NCBI RefSeq assembly: GCF_035515035.1
Contig: NZ_DATJCA010000023.1
Span: forward strand, 1-39,033
From: Gelidibacter sp035515035
Lineage (GTDB): Bacteria; Bacteroidota; Bacteroidia; Flavobacteriales; Flavobacteriaceae
Direction: 5' to 3'
Length of the DNA: 39,033 nt
Shown in pieces: positions 24,549 through 32,689 of this stretch. Position 1 is the stretch's first letter, and each line of letters begins with the position of its first letter. The notes below the pieces were generated by a model. That model ran no database searches. It saw nothing but the letters and a program-made list of their open reading frames with translations, and was not told the origin of the DNA. The position numbers and the translations under genes were made by a program.

Positions 24549-26540
24549 TTAAGCCGATTTCAACTTATTGGAACGGATTGGAATGTGCACCACCACCCTA
24601 GTTCCAATTGGTCGTTCTTTTGCATCATATAAATCATCGATATCCATTTTATAGTCATTAGTAAATCGTTTTGAAAAATTAGCCAATCGCGCTTTGGTTA
24701 TAGCTAAGCCCACAGACTTACTTTTCAGTACCCTGCCATCGTTTATTACTTCTGATGCTTTCCTACCGATACCATTGTCAGTAATAGAAATATTAACAAA
24801 ATCATTATTCTCCTTATAAACCCGTAATTGAATCTGCTTATCCTCCTTTTTGGAAGAAAGACCGTGCCATAAGGCATTTTCAAGAAAAGGTTGTAAAATA
24901 AGAGATGGCACCTTAATGATTGATGTATTGATACCTGGCTCAACATCTATCGTGAAATTGATTTCATTGGAAAATCGAATATTTTCAATATTCATGTAGA
25001 GCTGCATCGTATCCAGTTCGTCTTCCAAGGAAATTTCCTTTTCAGTAGAAGCAATCAATATTTTCCTGATGAATTTTGAAAATTTGTTCAAATAATAAAC
25101 AGCATTCTCTTTTTCATTATTAATGATATAGAGCTTTATGGAATTTAAAGAATTGAAAATGAAATGTGGATTCATTTGACTCCTTAACATATCTTGTTCT
25201 AAGGTCAAAATCTGCTTTTCATGACTTAACTGTCTATTTCGGTTAATGGCAATCATAATGCCCGCAACAATTGCCAAAATAAACAGGGCGGCCCAAAATA
25301 TGGTTTGATTGCGTTGTAGTTTTGATCTTACCAATTCATTTTCATTAGCAAGCTGGATGATTTGGTTCGTCTTAGCTTCGTTTTCATACTGAATGATAAT
25401 ATCACTCACATATTGCATGTTACGCTCCGTGAAAATAGTTTTTTCAAGCTCCACAGCCTTCTCATAATGCTCCAAAGAAGCCTTGTAATCATGCTTTTTT
25501 CTATATAATTCAGATAAATGTTTGTAGGCATCAACCGTTGAGGTCTTTAATCCGTAAGTTCCAGAAACTTCCAATCCTTTCTTGAGATTGATTTCGGCCA
25601 GATCATCCATTTGTAATTCCTGTTGCACCCAACCCAGATTGATATAGGCATAAGAAATATAATATTGATCGCCCAATTTAATCGCCTTCTCTAACCCTTT
25701 CTCAATGATTGCTTTAGCATCCTCAAATTTCTTTTGTTTGATGTAGACCTGCCCGATACTGTTGTAACAAATGACACGACCAACTTCAGAATCAATTTGT
25801 TCATTATAATTTAAGGAACGTTCATAATTCTTTAGGGCAAGATCCAAAAGGCCTTTGGCCTCATCTGCATAACCCAGATTATGGTAATTAATGGCCAACC
25901 CGAGTTTATTCCCCAATTGATTTTCAATGACCAAAGATTTTTCAAATTGATCAATGGCTAGATCATACTGTTTTAGGGTTAAATAAATATTCCCCATACT
26001 GTTTTGGGAAACCGCAATACTCAGCATTAATTCTTCTGATGGATTTTTAACAGTTTTTGCAATGTCCAAGGCTTTTTTATGATAATCCAATGCAGGTTTT
26101 ATAAAATCCATACGTCTGTAAACCACCCCCATCATGTTGAGGCTAATCACCTCCAATCCTATATTATTGGCGCTTTTTGCCAATACTTCAGCCTTTTGGT
26201 GCGCTTTTAAGGCAGCATCATAGAGCGATTTATTTCTATAGATTTCCCCAAGCTTATTAAATGCATAGCTCTCAACTTCCAAAGAGTGCGCATCTGAGGC
26301 TTTTACCGCCAAACGTTTCATAATCACACTGTCACTTACAAAACCAGAGAATATAGAATGGATTTCGGTGTAGTTTTTTGGCCAAGCATTCTCAACTTTT
26401 TGCAATACAGAGTCAAAGTCGGCATTTCTTTCATTTTGGGCTTGAAGTGATATAATAGCACTAAAAAATACCAAGACTATGGCACAATGGCCGAAAGACT
26501 TTTTTAAAACCGCAATTAGTTTTAGGGGAAGATGTTGCAT
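24549..26540 (-). CDS. TPR-containing sensor histidine kinase (LytS/YehU type)
   Basis: This 663-residue protein has an N-terminal signal/anchor (about 15-35), then a periplasmic array of tetratricopeptide repeats from about 90 to 370 (repeated AxxLGxxY patterns). A single membrane helix follows at about 413-432, then a coiled segment and the LytS-type kinase. The phospho-acceptor is His459 in QMNPHFIFNSLNSIK; the N box is ENALWHG (N555) and the G boxes are TDNGIGRK (588-591) and GLAITKARL. It would phosphorylate the LytTR regulator encoded 3 bp upstream in the same operon. The signal sensed by the TPR domain is unknown. Family and pairing are secure. Confidence 0.93.
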   Translation of the reverse strand: MQHLPLKLIAVLKKSFGHCAIVLVFFSAIISLQAQNERNADFDSVLQKVENAWPKNYTEIHSIFSGFVSDSVIMKRLAVKASDAHSLEVESYAFNKLGEIYRNKSLYDAALKAHQKAEVLAKSANNIGLEVISLNMMGVVYRRMDFIKPALDYHKKALDIAKTVKNPSEELMLSIAVSQNSMGNIYLTLKQYDLAIDQFEKSLVIENQLGNKLGLAINYHNLGYADEAKGLLDLALKNYERSLNYNEQIDSEVGRVICYNSIGQVYIKQKKFEDAKAIIEKGLEKAIKLGDQYYISYAYINLGWVQQELQMDDLAEINLKKGLEVSGTYGLKTSTVDAYKHLSELYRKKHDYKASLEHYEKAVELEKTIFTERNMQYVSDIIIQYENEAKTNQIIQLANENELVRSKLQRNQTIFWAALFILAIVAGIMIAINRNRQLSHEKQILTLEQDMLRSQMNPHFIFNSLNSIKLYIINNEKENAVYYLNKFSKFIRKILIASTEKEISLEDELDTMQLYMNIENIRFSNEINFTIDVEPGINTSIIKVPSLILQPFLENALWHGLSSKKEDKQIQLRVYKENNDFVNISITDNGIGRKASEVINDGRVLKSKSVGLAITKARLANFSKRFTNDYKMDIDDLYDAKERPIGTRVVVHIPIRSNKLKSA

Positions 26541-26543
26541 AAT

Positions 26544-27278
26544 TTATAACTTTTCCAAAAAATCGGATTTTCGTTGTCTGGACACAGGGATTTTAAAATT
26601 TGACGCCATGACAACATAACCTTCACTTTTTAGAAATTCTTTTATCTTTTTTAGGTTGATAATATATGAATTGTGAATCCTAAAAAATTGATTTTCAGGC
26701 AAAATATCGTTCACCTCTTTCAATTTCTTTGTAATGACAATTTTTTGGGCATTATCCATGACGATTGTACTATAATTACCGTCTGACTCTACGTATTCAA
26801 TCTCTTCAGCATCCAAAAAAATAAGTTTCCCGTCGGTATTGATCGTAATTCTTTTTTGATCAAATCTCGCATTAAAATTAAGCAGTACTTCTTCAATCTT
26901 GTTGGAATTCACCAATTTGGACGTGTATCTTTTAACTTTCTTTATAGTTTCCTCCAAGTCATCAGAATCAATAGGTTTCAATAAATAATCTATAGCCTCA
27001 TTCTTTAACGCTTTAATCGCGAATTCATTATACGCCGTGGTAATAACCACTGCAAAATCCTTATTGGTAAGTTTCCCTAAAAGTTGAAAACCATCCATTG
27101 TGGGCATTTGAATATCCAAAAACAGACAATCAAGGTAATTGTTGTCTATATAATCAATAGCGTCTTCAGGACTCGTGAAAGTTTTGATAACTTCTATCTC
27201 ATCACTAAAACCGGAAAGCTCCCAAGTGAGACTTTGTATCGCCTTAGGCTCATCATCAATAATTACAGCTTTTATCAT
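26544..27278 (-). CDS. LytTR family response regulator
   Basis: Residues 1-120 are a receiver domain with acidic pocket D8/D9 (VIIDDEP), phospho-acceptor D55 (LFLDIQMP) and K101 (YLLKPID). Residues 140-243 are a LytTR DNA-binding domain, with FLDAEEIEYVESDGNYSTI and the typical FFRIHNSYIINLKKI block. LytTR proteins bind pairs of direct repeats on one face of DNA. Such a pair, repeated near another gene, lies at 27415-27447, 137 bp upstream of this gene. It forms an operon with the TPR-histidine kinase (3-bp gap). A weak -7 box lies just upstream on the minus strand. The assignment is secure. Confidence 0.95.
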   Translation of the reverse strand: MIKAVIIDDEPKAIQSLTWELSGFSDEIEVIKTFTSPEDAIDYIDNNYLDCLFLDIQMPTMDGFQLLGKLTNKDFAVVITTAYNEFAIKALKNEAIDYLLKPIDSDDLEETIKKVKRYTSKLVNSNKIEEVLLNFNARFDQKRITINTDGKLIFLDAEEIEYVESDGNYSTIVMDNAQKIVITKKLKEVNDILPENQFFRIHNSYIINLKKIKEFLKSEGYVVMASNFKIPVSRQRKSDFLEKL

Positions 27279-27414
27279 AATTTAAATATAATACTATTAC
27301 GGTTGGAATGTGCATAGAAATGTATGCTTAGTAGGGTTTAATGTGTAGTGTGTCCATTTTATCGCGTTTTCGGAAATTCACCCCTGAGGTTTGTTCGAAA
27401 ACCCCCTAAGAAAT

Positions 27415-27447
27415 ACCATCTATACATTATTTCCTACCATCCATACA
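27415..27447 (+). promoter_or_regulatory. Candidate LytTR-type operator: direct repeats at 21-bp spacing
   Basis: ACCATCTATACA (27415-27426) and ACCATCCATACA (27436-27447) match at 11 of 12 bases with 21 bp between their starts. The element faces the structured-RNA candidate on the plus strand and also lies upstream of the minus-strand LytTR regulator. The matching pair at 22908-22940 precedes the DUF4412 gene. Confidence 0.6.
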
Positions 27448-27489
27448 AATACTCCTAAATATGAGTTCAAATTTTATCATATTTGACAT

Positions 27490-27594
27490 AGGGTTTTATT
27501 AATTACCCCAACACAAAAGTGATCGTGGGGATTCACTTTTAGATTAAATGCTATTAATCACTTAAAAAGTCAGGGTTCGTCCCTGGCTTTTTTT
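27490..27594 (+). ncRNA. Candidate structured small RNA
   Basis: The 466-bp gap 27279-27744 has no gene, but this 105-base stretch is unusually structured. AAAAGTGA (27515-27522) pairs with TCACTTTT (27533-27540); the loop contains TGGGG (27526-27530), which can pair with CCCCA (27506-27510) as a pseudoknot; and AAGTGAT (27517-27523) can alternatively pair with ATCACTT (27557-27563). It ends in a strong terminator hairpin with seven T. A 7/8 match to the -7 consensus, CATATTTG, lies at 27478-27485. It could be a free small RNA or a leader; relation to Rfam 6S-Flavo or Flavo-1 RNAs could not be tested. Confidence 0.45.
27568..27594 (+). terminator. Intrinsic terminator of the RNA candidate
   Basis: AGTCAGGG (27568-27575) pairs with CCCTGGCT (27581-27588, one G-U) around TTCGT, followed by a run of seven T. 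Confidence 0.85.
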
Positions 27595-27649
27595 AATAAA
27601 AACCCCTGTTATTAAACAATTATCTGGTTAGTTTTAGTTAATTTTTAGG

Positions 27650-27687
27650 AAAAGCATCTCTTTCTCAATTTTGAAGGTGATGCTTTT
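27650..27687 (+). terminator. Second hairpin, possible terminator
   Basis: AAAAGCATC (27650-27658) pairs perfectly with GATGCTTTT (27679-27687); an inner TTTC/GAAG pairing extends the stem. A T-rich tail follows. It comes 55 bp after the stronger terminator, with no gene between. Confidence 0.5.
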
Positions 27688-27744
27688 GCTTTTATTTGAG
27701 TCCAGTATCCGATAGTTGAGATCTCAAATTGATTAGTTTAAAAA

Positions 27745-28248
27745 ATGGACTACAAAAATACAGTAATTACTGAAGAAATGCTTGCCAGTAAAACCAAACG
27801 TTTCATAAATAACCTCATCGATTTATTTCCGTTTTATATTATTAGTTACGGGATTGTCTATAGCGTATTCTACTTAGGCGCCTATTTGGGCAGTTAAGAA
27901 CTGAGCGGATTTTTTGTGTGCTTATCTCTCACTCAGGAATTACTAATTGACTCTTTCTTGATTGTATTTTACTATTTTATTTTTTTGAAAGTATGACCTC
28001 CAGATCTCTCGGCAAATACGCACAAACACCAAAGTCATCATGATTAATGGAGCAAAACCAAGACCTAAGGATATTTTAATCAGAAGCCTCTGCCGGAGAA
28101 TTCCTTTGAAGCATTTTCTTTTCTGGGTGCAAAAGGAAAAGGTTGGCATGATGCGATTTCAAAAACTTATGTGATAGATATTGATAAGTTTGGAAAGGGA
28201 CGAATTTCGTCCAATGAACTCGAACAGATAGGTCGAGCCATGGAATAA
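27745..28248 (+). pseudogene. Decayed RDD-family membrane protein gene
   Basis: Joining frames reconstructs an RDD-domain protein of about 165 residues. The N-terminus begins MDYKNTVITEEMLASKTKRF, followed by NNLIDLFPFYIISYG, the usual first helix. A TAA at 27895-27897 interrupts codon 51, after which the same frame continues through a second hydrophobic helix (GFFVCLSLTQELLIDSFLIV). Frame changes follow at the T run near 27980, near 28025 and near 28105. The later pieces read ESMTSRSLGKYAQ, then KVIMINGAKPRPKDILIRSL, then EAFSFLGAKGKGWHDAISK, ending at a TAA at 28246-28248. One stop and three frameshifts mark it as nonfunctional. The first 50 codons could still be translated as a short membrane peptide. 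Confidence 0.8.
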
Positions 28249-28300
28249 ATTCACTAAACCTCAGATAGAAGTAAAACCCAACAATTGTTTTCTCTTTTTA

Positions 28301-28330
28301 TTTGATACTCATATAACTTCATTAAATTTG
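28301..28330 (+). promoter_or_regulatory. Promoter of aspS
   Basis: TTTG (28301-28304), 18 bp, then TAAATTTG (28323-28330), close to the Bacteroidetes consensus, 19 bp before the ATG at 28350. Confidence 0.7.
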
Positions 28331-28349
28331 CACTTCAATTTTTCATACT

Positions 28350-30107
28350 ATGTACAGAAGTCACAACTGTGGTGAGTTAAGAGCATCACATATCGATAAT
28401 GAGGTTACGCTTTCAGGTTGGGTGCAAAAGGTGCGCGATCAAGGATTTATGCTTTGGGTAGATTTGCGCGACCGTTACGGCATAACACAGCTTATCTTTG
28501 ATGATGAACGCAGCTCGAAAGCCTTAATGGAACAAGCGCAAAACTTAGGCCGTGAGTACGTTATTCAAGTTAAAGGTACCGTTATTGAGCGTGCTTCCAA
28601 AAATGCAAATATTCCAACGGGAGATATCGAGATTTTAGTTTCAGAGTTGACCATTTTAAATTCGGCTATTCTCCCACCGTTTACCATTGAAGACAATACC
28701 GACGGCGGTGAAGAATTACGTATGAAATACCGCTATTTGGATATCCGAAGAAATCCTGTAAAGAACAGTTTGATCTTTAGGGCCAAAGTAGCGCACGAAG
28801 TCCGCAATTACTTATCAAACCAAGGTTTTATAGAAGTAGAAACGCCGTATTTAATTAAGTCAACGCCAGAAGGTGCACGTGATTTTGTAGTGCCAAGCAG
28901 GATGAATGAAGGCCAGTTCTATGCACTTCCACAGAGTCCGCAAACTTTCAAACAATTGTTGATGGTGGGCGGCATGGACAAATATTTCCAAATTGTGAAA
29001 TGTTTTAGGGATGAAGACTTACGCGCTGATAGACAACCTGAATTCACACAAATTGACTGTGAAATGGCATTTGTTGAGCAAGAAGATATTTTAAATGCTT
29101 TTGAAGGTCTGACACGTCATTTATTGAAAGAGGTCAATGGGATTGACATCGAAAAATTCCCGCGTATGACTTATGATGAAGCCATGAAAAAATACGGGAA
29201 CGACAAACCGGACATCCGTTTTGGGATGGAATTTGGTGAGTTGAATGCCGTTTCCCAGCATAAGGATTTCGGTGTATTCAACAGCGCTGAATTAGTGATT
29301 GGTATTGCGGTCCCTGGTGGCAACACTTATACACGTAAAGAAATAGACCAATTGATTGATTGGGTAAAACGTCCGCAAATTGGTGCCTTGGGCATGATTT
29401 ACGCACGATATAATGACGACGGTAGCTTTAAATCGTCCGTTGATAAATTTTATGACCAAGAAGATTTGGCCAAATGGGCCGAATTGACCGGAGCAAAACC
29501 TGGTGACCTTATTTGTGTGCTGTCAGGAGATGCCCATAAAGTAAGACCGCAATTAAGTGCCTTACGGATGGAACTGGCCACTCGCCTAGGCCTTCGTAAT
29601 CCTAAAGAGTTTGCCCCATTATGGGTGGTCGATTTTCCATTATTGGAATGGGATGAAGACACCAAACGCTACCACGCCATGCATCACCCGTTTACGGCTC
29701 CAAAACCAGGACAGCTGGAGCTTTTAAACACCAATCCGGGCGCAGTAAAAGCAAATGCCTACGATTTGGTAATGAATGGTAACGAAATTGGTGGTGGTTC
29801 CATAAGAATTCACGATAAGAAAACCCAAGCCCTAATGTTTGATTATTTAGGGTTTACGCCAGAGCAAGCCAATGCGCAATTCGGATTTTTAATGGATGCA
29901 TTTCAATATGGGGCACCGCCACACGGTGGATTGGCCTTTGGTTTGGACAGATTGGTCGCTATTTTGGGCGGACAGGAAACCATTCGTGATTTTATTGCAT
30001 TTCCTAAAAACAATTCTGGTCGTGACGTCATGATTGATGCGCCTGCACCAATTGATGAGAAACAACTTGAAGAACTAAGTTTAAAACTTAACATAAAATC
30101 AAAATAA
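28350..30107 (+). CDS. aspS: Aspartyl-tRNA synthetase
   Basis: This 585-residue class IIb synthetase matches the bacterial AspRS length. It opens with the OB-fold anticodon-binding domain (LSGWVQKVRDQGFMLWVDLRD, shown from residue 21). The class II motifs follow: motif 2 as FRDEDLRADRQPEFTQ and motif 3 as GGLAFGLDRLVAILGG. The bacterial GAD insertion domain lies at about 280-410 (KFYDQEDLAKWAEL region). It charges tRNA-Asp with aspartate; whether it also charges tRNA-Asn cannot be told from sequence alone. It has its own promoter and is closed by a strong hairpin. The identification is secure. Confidence 0.97.
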   Translation: MYRSHNCGELRASHIDNEVTLSGWVQKVRDQGFMLWVDLRDRYGITQLIFDDERSSKALMEQAQNLGREYVIQVKGTVIERASKNANIPTGDIEILVSELTILNSAILPPFTIEDNTDGGEELRMKYRYLDIRRNPVKNSLIFRAKVAHEVRNYLSNQGFIEVETPYLIKSTPEGARDFVVPSRMNEGQFYALPQSPQTFKQLLMVGGMDKYFQIVKCFRDEDLRADRQPEFTQIDCEMAFVEQEDILNAFEGLTRHLLKEVNGIDIEKFPRMTYDEAMKKYGNDKPDIRFGMEFGELNAVSQHKDFGVFNSAELVIGIAVPGGNTYTRKEIDQLIDWVKRPQIGALGMIYARYNDDGSFKSSVDKFYDQEDLAKWAELTGAKPGDLICVLSGDAHKVRPQLSALRMELATRLGLRNPKEFAPLWVVDFPLLEWDEDTKRYHAMHHPFTAPKPGQLELLNTNPGAVKANAYDLVMNGNEIGGGSIRIHDKKTQALMFDYLGFTPEQANAQFGFLMDAFQYGAPPHGGLAFGLDRLVAILGGQETIRDFIAFPKNNSGRDVMIDAPAPIDEKQLEELSLKLNIKSK

Positions 30108-30110
30108 TAT

Positions 30111-30136
30111 ATGTCCTGCCTTATGCAGGACATTTT
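30111..30136 (+). terminator. Hairpin after aspS
   Basis: ATGTCCTGC (30111-30119) pairs perfectly with GCAGGACAT (30125-30133) around CTTAT, then four T. The ATG at 30111 is part of this stem and is therefore an unlikely start for the next gene. Confidence 0.8.
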
Positions 30137-30146
30137 GTATAAAGCA

Positions 30147-31949
30147 ATGCCAAAACACAAGTCACTAAAACGTTTTTTAATTTTGAGATATAAATATATT
30201 TCTCAAAAAAACTATGTTTATGTACTATGTATAATTGTAGGCCTTATGGTAGGCTTGGCGTCTGTAGCATTAAAAAACATCACCTTTGCCATACAGAAAG
30301 CCTTGGAACAGGGTATTATTTTTTCGGAAAATCAACTTTACTTTATTTTACCATTTATCGGTCTACTCCTGGTATATCTCTTTAGAAAATACTTGGCAAA
30401 AAAAGAGTTGGAACCCTCAGTACCTTCATTTTTAAAGAGAGCTATTCCCTCCCTGTTATATTCGCTTTTGAGACAAAAAGGGCTAATGTCCTATAAACTT
30501 ATCTATCATCCTTTAATCCTTGCGCCATTGACCGTAGGCTTTGGAGGATCTGTGGGATTAATGGGTCCAGCAATTACATCAGGATCTGCATTGAGTTCTA
30601 ATTTAAGTAGGCTGTTGCATGTGGATAGAAAAACAAGGACCTTGCTCATTGCCTGTGCCACCGCAGGCGCTATGGCATCTATGTTCAAATCGCCCATAGC
30701 CGGGATTGTTTTTGCCATTGAAGTGTTTAGTCTGGATTTGACCTTTGTCTCCTTATTGCCTTTGCTAATCGCTTCCATATGTTCAATTTTGACTTCTTAC
30801 TTTTTTTTAGGAGATGAGGTACTTTTCAACTTTGTGGTTTCAGATAATTTTACAATTTCTGACACTCCATTCTATATCATTTTAGGAATCGGTACAGGTA
30901 TTGCCTCACTGTATTTTACTAAAATCTATTTTGCGATTTATGCTTTTTTTGACCGATTTAAATCGCGCTTTGTAAAGTTGTTGGTTGGCGGTTTGGCCAT
31001 AGGGATCATGCTTTATTTTATTCCACCATTGTATGGGGAAGGATTGAGTTTTACCCGTGATTTGTTCAGTGGTAATTATTTAAACGCTTTGGGCACCAAT
31101 CCGTTTGATAAGTATCTGGATAATATTTGGATAGTCATTGTCCTTCTCCTCGGTTTTACGCTTTTTAAAGTCGTTGCCATGACCACCACTTTCGCAGCGG
31201 GTGGCGTAGGCGGCGTTATCGTTCCAACCATGGTGATGGGAAGCGCTTTAGGAAATGTGATAGCTAAAATATTGAACAATGTAGGCTTAGGATTTCATGT
31301 CTCTGAAGCCAATTTCACCTTGGTAGGAATGGCAGGATTGATTGCAGGCGTCATTCACGCACCATTGACCGCCATCTTTTTAATTGCTGAAATTACCGGA
31401 GGGTACGCCTTATTTGTTCCTTTAATGATAACCGTGGCCATTTCATATATGATCACCAAAAATTATATGGAACACACCATTTACACACGCGAATTAGCAG
31501 AGCGAGGCGATTTATTAACCCATGACAGAGATAAGAATGTCTTGACCCTTATGCGACTTGAAAGTGTGATTGAGAGAAACTTTATAACCTTGCATCCAAA
31601 AATGACTTTTGGGGAAATGCTCCATGAAGGCGTATCAAAATCCACTCGAAATTTATTCCCCGTAACCGATGCTGATAATCAGTTTTTAGGAATTATTTTA
31701 TTGGATGACATTAGAGAATTGTTATTTGATCAGAAATTGTACGACACTACTTTCGTAGAAGATTATTTACATAATCCTCCAAATATAATTAATTTTGAAG
31801 AAGATACGATGCAGACCGTGATGGACAAGTTTCAAAGTTCTGGTGCTTGGAACCTTCCTGTTTTGAAAAACGGAAAGTATGATGGTTTCGTTTCAAAATC
31901 CAAACTATTGACTGCCTATAGACGGCAATTGATTAACTTTAACAAATAA
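30147..31949 (+). CDS. ClC family chloride channel/transporter with C-terminal CBS pair
   Basis: The start MPKHKSLKRF at 30147 is chosen because the earlier ATG at 30111 forms part of the aspS terminator. The 600-residue protein has the ClC membrane domain (about 22-440) and two CBS motifs (about 465-595). The Cl- pathway block that usually reads G-K/R-E-G-P reads GLMGP at 137-141, so Met139 replaces the gating glutamate (Glu148 in E. coli ClC). The GSGIP block is replaced by PSVPSF near 90-95. Loss of the gating Glu usually abolishes proton coupling, suggesting channel-like rather than antiport behaviour, or a different anion. Its stop overlaps the next start (TAATG). Family secure, transport mode inferred. 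Confidence 0.9.
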   Translation: MPKHKSLKRFLILRYKYISQKNYVYVLCIIVGLMVGLASVALKNITFAIQKALEQGIIFSENQLYFILPFIGLLLVYLFRKYLAKKELEPSVPSFLKRAIPSLLYSLLRQKGLMSYKLIYHPLILAPLTVGFGGSVGLMGPAITSGSALSSNLSRLLHVDRKTRTLLIACATAGAMASMFKSPIAGIVFAIEVFSLDLTFVSLLPLLIASICSILTSYFFLGDEVLFNFVVSDNFTISDTPFYIILGIGTGIASLYFTKIYFAIYAFFDRFKSRFVKLLVGGLAIGIMLYFIPPLYGEGLSFTRDLFSGNYLNALGTNPFDKYLDNIWIVIVLLLGFTLFKVVAMTTTFAAGGVGGVIVPTMVMGSALGNVIAKILNNVGLGFHVSEANFTLVGMAGLIAGVIHAPLTAIFLIAEITGGYALFVPLMITVAISYMITKNYMEHTIYTRELAERGDLLTHDRDKNVLTLMRLESVIERNFITLHPKMTFGEMLHEGVSKSTRNLFPVTDADNQFLGIILLDDIRELLFDQKLYDTTFVEDYLHNPPNIINFEEDTMQTVMDKFQSSGAWNLPVLKNGKYDGFVSKSKLLTAYRRQLINFNK

Positions 31950-32182
31950 TGAAATATCTCATAATTTTTTTGGCCATAGCTGCTTTAGGGAGCATTGCCG
32001 CAGGTTTTATTTTTGAAAGTGTCTATTCCCAAAAAATGATCGGCTTTGGAACCATGGGACTATTTGTTCTGGTATTTCCTTTATTTGCCTATTACCGTTG
32101 GAAAGATAAAGACTTTAGGGATTATATGTTGACCAAGGAAAATCTCGACAAGATGCGCGATAAGGAAAAACACAATTTCTAA
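31949..32182 (+). CDS. Small two-helix membrane protein
   Basis: This 77-residue protein has two hydrophobic segments (about 3-24 and 31-49) followed by a basic, charged tail (RWKDKDFRDYMLTKENLDKM). No family is assigned. It starts inside the ClC stop codon (TAATG), so it is translationally coupled to that gene and may be an accessory subunit. It overlaps the convergent tadA gene by 4 bp at the 3' end. Confidence 0.7.
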   Translation: MKYLIIFLAIAALGSIAAGFIFESVYSQKMIGFGTMGLFVLVFPLFAYYRWKDKDFRDYMLTKENLDKMRDKEKHNF

Positions 32183-32631
32183 TTCAGATTTCGTTTTTCA
32201 ATAAAAAACCGTTTTAGCAATCGTGATGACTCCTCTGCCAAAACGCCCCCAACCACAATGGTTTTAGGATGGAGTTTAGTGTTCAAAACACCACACCCCC
32301 TCTCCTCATCTTTCGCCCCATAGACAATTTTGCTTATTTGGCTCCAATACAAGGCACCAGCACACATTTGGCAAGGCTCCATTGTGACATATAGGGTGCA
32401 ATTGGTGAGATATTTTCCTCCTAAAAAATTGGAGGCCGCAGTGATGGCTTGCATCTCAGCATGAGCCGTTACATCAACCAAAAGTTCAGTGAGATTATGT
32501 GCTCTTGCAATGATCCTGTTATCAATCACAATCAATGCACCTACAGGTATTTCACCCTTCTCAAAGGCATATTCCGCTTCCTGTAAAGCTTTTTTCATAA
32601 AATAGATATCGTCAAAAGGATTTTCCACCAA
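32179..32631 (-). CDS. tadA: tRNA-specific adenosine deaminase
   Basis: This 150-residue zinc deaminase has the TadA motifs: H57-A-E59 (VTAHAEMQAI) and P86-C87-QM-C90 (TMEPCQMCAGAL), with the N-terminal helix and GEIPVGALIV strand typical of the family. It converts A34 of tRNA-Arg(ACG) to inosine in the cytoplasm and is normally essential. It is divergent from dxs, and its 3' end overlaps the small membrane protein gene by 4 bp. The identification is secure, although close guanine deaminase relatives share the core motif. Confidence 0.92.
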   Translation of the reverse strand: MVENPFDDIYFMKKALQEAEYAFEKGEIPVGALIVIDNRIIARAHNLTELLVDVTAHAEMQAITAASNFLGGKYLTNCTLYVTMEPCQMCAGALYWSQISKIVYGAKDEERGCGVLNTKLHPKTIVVGGVLAEESSRLLKRFFIEKRNLN

Positions 32632-32674
32632 ACAATCTTCAAAGGTTAAAAATCAAAAATACAATTTCAAATGC

Positions 32675-32682
32675 TACATTTG
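32675..32682 (+). promoter_or_regulatory. -7 box of dxs, almost leaderless
   Basis: TACATTTG matches TAnnTTTG exactly and ends 7 bp before the dxs ATG at 32690, so the message would have a 5' leader of only a few bases. Confidence 0.55.
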
Positions 32683-32689
32683 TACTCTG

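Noticed and set aside
27943..28149. A 68-residue minus-strand open frame
   Set aside because: It runs antisense across the RDD pseudogene, whose plus-strand remains explain the sequence better.
30111..30146. Extended ATG start for the ClC gene
   Set aside because: The ATG is part of the perfect aspS terminator stem; Met at 30147 fits the protein better.
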